Source: Clostridia bacterium (GTDB lineage Bacteria; Bacillota; Clostridia; Oscillospirales; CAG-272). Taken from it: a DNA stretch of 6,200 nucleotides. The DNA is taken from positions 1 to 6,200 of the forward strand of contig JAFQJX010000129.1 in the NCBI GenBank assembly GCA_017397205.1, in the 5' to 3' direction. Both the position numbers and the translations under genes were made by a program. Numbering within the stretch: the stretch's first letter is position 1; the number at the start of each line of letters is the position of its first letter. The notes beneath the pieces were generated by a model. The model saw only the letters and a program-made list of their open reading frames with translations. It searched no databases and was not told the origin of the DNA. This document shows positions 5,599 through 6,200 of the stretch, one piece after another.

Positions 5599-5909
5599 AA
5601 CAGCTCCTCCGTTGCGCGGCGAAGCTCCTCGTAGTCGCAGTAGCCAACGAGCGTCTTCACAATTTCACCGCCGCGGAAATAGAAGAGGGCGGGAATGGAG
5701 GAAATGCCGTAGCGCACGGCAATCTCCATGGCACTGTCCACGTCCAGGCGGCAGACCTTGACCTCGGGCAGCTCCTCTGCCAGGCGCGTGACGTGAGGCG
5801 CCAGCATAGAGCAGGGACCGCACCAGGTGGCAAAAAAGTCCACCAGCACCAGCCCCTCGGCGGCGAGTACCTCGCTGTCAAAATTGTCTTGGGTCAGCGT
5901 ATATTCCAT
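5595..5909 (-). CDS. trxA: Thioredoxin
   Basis: The 104-residue length is normal for a bacterial thioredoxin. The protein has VLVDFFATWCGPCSML (21-36) with the classic WCGPC active site (29-33), then LDVD (55-58), the YGISSIPALFYF stretch (67-78) holding the cis-proline Pro73, and GEIVKTLVGY (81-90). It is a cytoplasmic dithiol reductant for enzymes such as ribonucleotide reductase and peroxidases. Extra cysteines at 53 and 91 are non-catalytic by position. The ATG (5909-5907) has an ideal AGGAGG site 5 nt upstream. It is the first gene of the operon, preceded by a near-consensus promoter. The overlap with the FTR-like gene suggests that this is the thioredoxin which that protein reduces. The symbol trxA is by family; a paralogue elsewhere in the genome could be the main one. 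Confidence 0.95.
   Translation of the reverse strand: MEYTLTQDNFDSEVLAAEGLVLVDFFATWCGPCSMLAPHVTRLAEELPEVKVCRLDVDSAMEIAVRYGISSIPALFYFRGGEIVKTLVGYCDYEELRRATEELL
5604..5610 (-). promoter_or_regulatory. Ribosome binding site fixing the GTG start of the FTR-like gene
   Basis: GGAGGAG on the minus strand lies within the last thioredoxin codons (Glu-Glu), 5 nt before GTG at 5598-5596. This supports the GTG start, which also gives the 4-nt overlap with the thioredoxin stop codon. Confidence 0.7.
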
Positions 5910-5941
5910 AACGGCCTCCTAAAATGGTTTTTGTTATTTCT

Positions 5942-5970
5942 ATTATATAGTTTCCACGTAATAAAGTCAA
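5942..5970 (-). promoter_or_regulatory. Sigma-A promoter of the trx-FTR-ABC-F operon
   Basis: On the minus strand TTGACT (5970-5965) and a perfect TATAAT (5947-5942) are 17 bp apart, matching the consensus at 11 of 12 positions. The expected start is near 5935, with a leader of about 25 nt carrying AGGAGG. No leader hairpin or operator is obvious, so expression is probably high and steady. Confidence 0.88.
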
Positions 5971-5980
5971 GAAACGCCTC

Positions 5981-6009
5981 TTGCTTTCCTGCATGCAGTA
6001 TGGTACAAT
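5981..6009 (+). promoter_or_regulatory. Candidate promoter of pyruvate kinase with spacer palindrome
   Basis: TTGCTT (5981-5986) and TACAAT (6004-6009) are 17 bp apart, and a TGG just before the -10 makes it an extended -10 promoter. A perfect 10-bp palindrome, CTGCATGCAG (5989-5998), fills the middle of the spacer. The -35 hexamer is only 10 bp from the -35 of the divergent thioredoxin promoter. The predicted start near 6016 gives a leader of about 33 nt. Confidence 0.7.
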
Positions 6010-6048
6010 GAATCCGGAAAAATTCGCTTTACAATCTTTGGGGGAAAA

Positions 6049-6200
6049 ATGAAAAAGACAAAAATCGTATGCACCCTGGGTCCTGCGAGCATCAAGGAAA
6101 AGGAAATTGAGGCCATGCTGCGCGCGGGCATGAACGTTGCCCGTCTTAACTTCTCGCACGGCACCCACGAGGAGCACGAAAAAACCATTGCCCTGTTCCG
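6049..6200 (+). CDS. pyk: Pyruvate kinase, N-terminal fragment (runs off right edge)
   Basis: The 50 complete codons begin MKKTKIVCTLGPAS and continue through MLRAGMNVARLNFSHGTHEEH, the standard N-terminus of bacterial pyruvate kinase. TKIVCTLGPAS forms the first strand of the TIM barrel, and NVARLNFSHG contributes the Arg and the Asn/Ser that bind phosphoenolpyruvate and potassium. The enzyme makes pyruvate and ATP from phosphoenolpyruvate and ADP in the last step of glycolysis. The ATG follows GGGGGA at 6040-6045, a close and imperfect Shine-Dalgarno site. It is divergent from the thioredoxin operon. The catalytic core and any C-terminal extension are outside the window. Confidence 0.95.
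   Translation, partial: MKKTKIVCTLGPASIKEKEIEAMLRAGMNVARLNFSHGTHEEHEKTIALF

Noticed and set aside
5878..6177. A 99-codon minus-strand frame running across the pyk/trx intergenic region.
   Set aside because: It overlaps two divergent promoters and the conserved pyruvate kinase N-terminus, and shows no family resemblance.

Overview
This GC-rich 6.2 kb window (by eye in the high 50s percent GC) most likely comes from an anaerobic Bacillota of class Clostridia. The basis is gene content: a very short ferredoxin:thioredoxin reductase catalytic-type protein next to thioredoxin, a YdiF-type ABC-F ATPase, an Amidase_6-type protein, and strong AGGAGG ribosome binding sites with sigma-A-like promoters. 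I cannot name a genus, and I see no rRNA, tRNA, CRISPR array, transposase or phage gene.

Layout. (1) 1-1924, minus strand: a tightly packed operon read leftwards, with a ThuA-like protein, a complete Gfo/Idh/MocA-family dehydrogenase and the N-terminal 54 codons of a second one that runs off the left edge. The first two genes are 3 nt apart and the last two overlap by 4 nt. A candidate promoter (1973-2001) and a leader hairpin abutting the ribosome binding site precede it. The likely job is oxidation and breakdown of a sugar, polyol or glycoside. (2) 2190-2816, plus strand: a free-standing amidase-like protein with a catalytic Cys and His but no signal peptide. (3) 2817-3477: a 660-bp convergent intergenic region. 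Its left part is CG-alternating and repeat-rich, and its right part is a purine-rich strand. It carries a terminator for each side and several copies of a TTTTTGTCG word. (4) 3478-5909, minus strand: thioredoxin, FTR-like protein and ABC-F ATPase, packed with a 4-nt overlap and a 3-nt gap. A near-consensus promoter (5942-5970) and a 13-bp-stem terminator (3417-3450) bracket it, so this looks like one complete transcription unit. (5) 6049-6200, plus strand: the start of pyruvate kinase, divergent from the thioredoxin operon, with its own promoter.

How the genes work together. The thioredoxin/FTR-like pair suggests reduction of thioredoxin by ferredoxin rather than by NADPH, fitting an anaerobe. 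The ThuA/dehydrogenase operon suggests keto-sugar chemistry. I found no clear evidence of a new multi-gene defence or mobile system. The items most worth a second look are the redox pair with its shifted cysteine spacing, its co-transcription with a translation factor, the repeat-rich convergent intergenic region, and the back-to-back promoters with a 10-bp palindrome.
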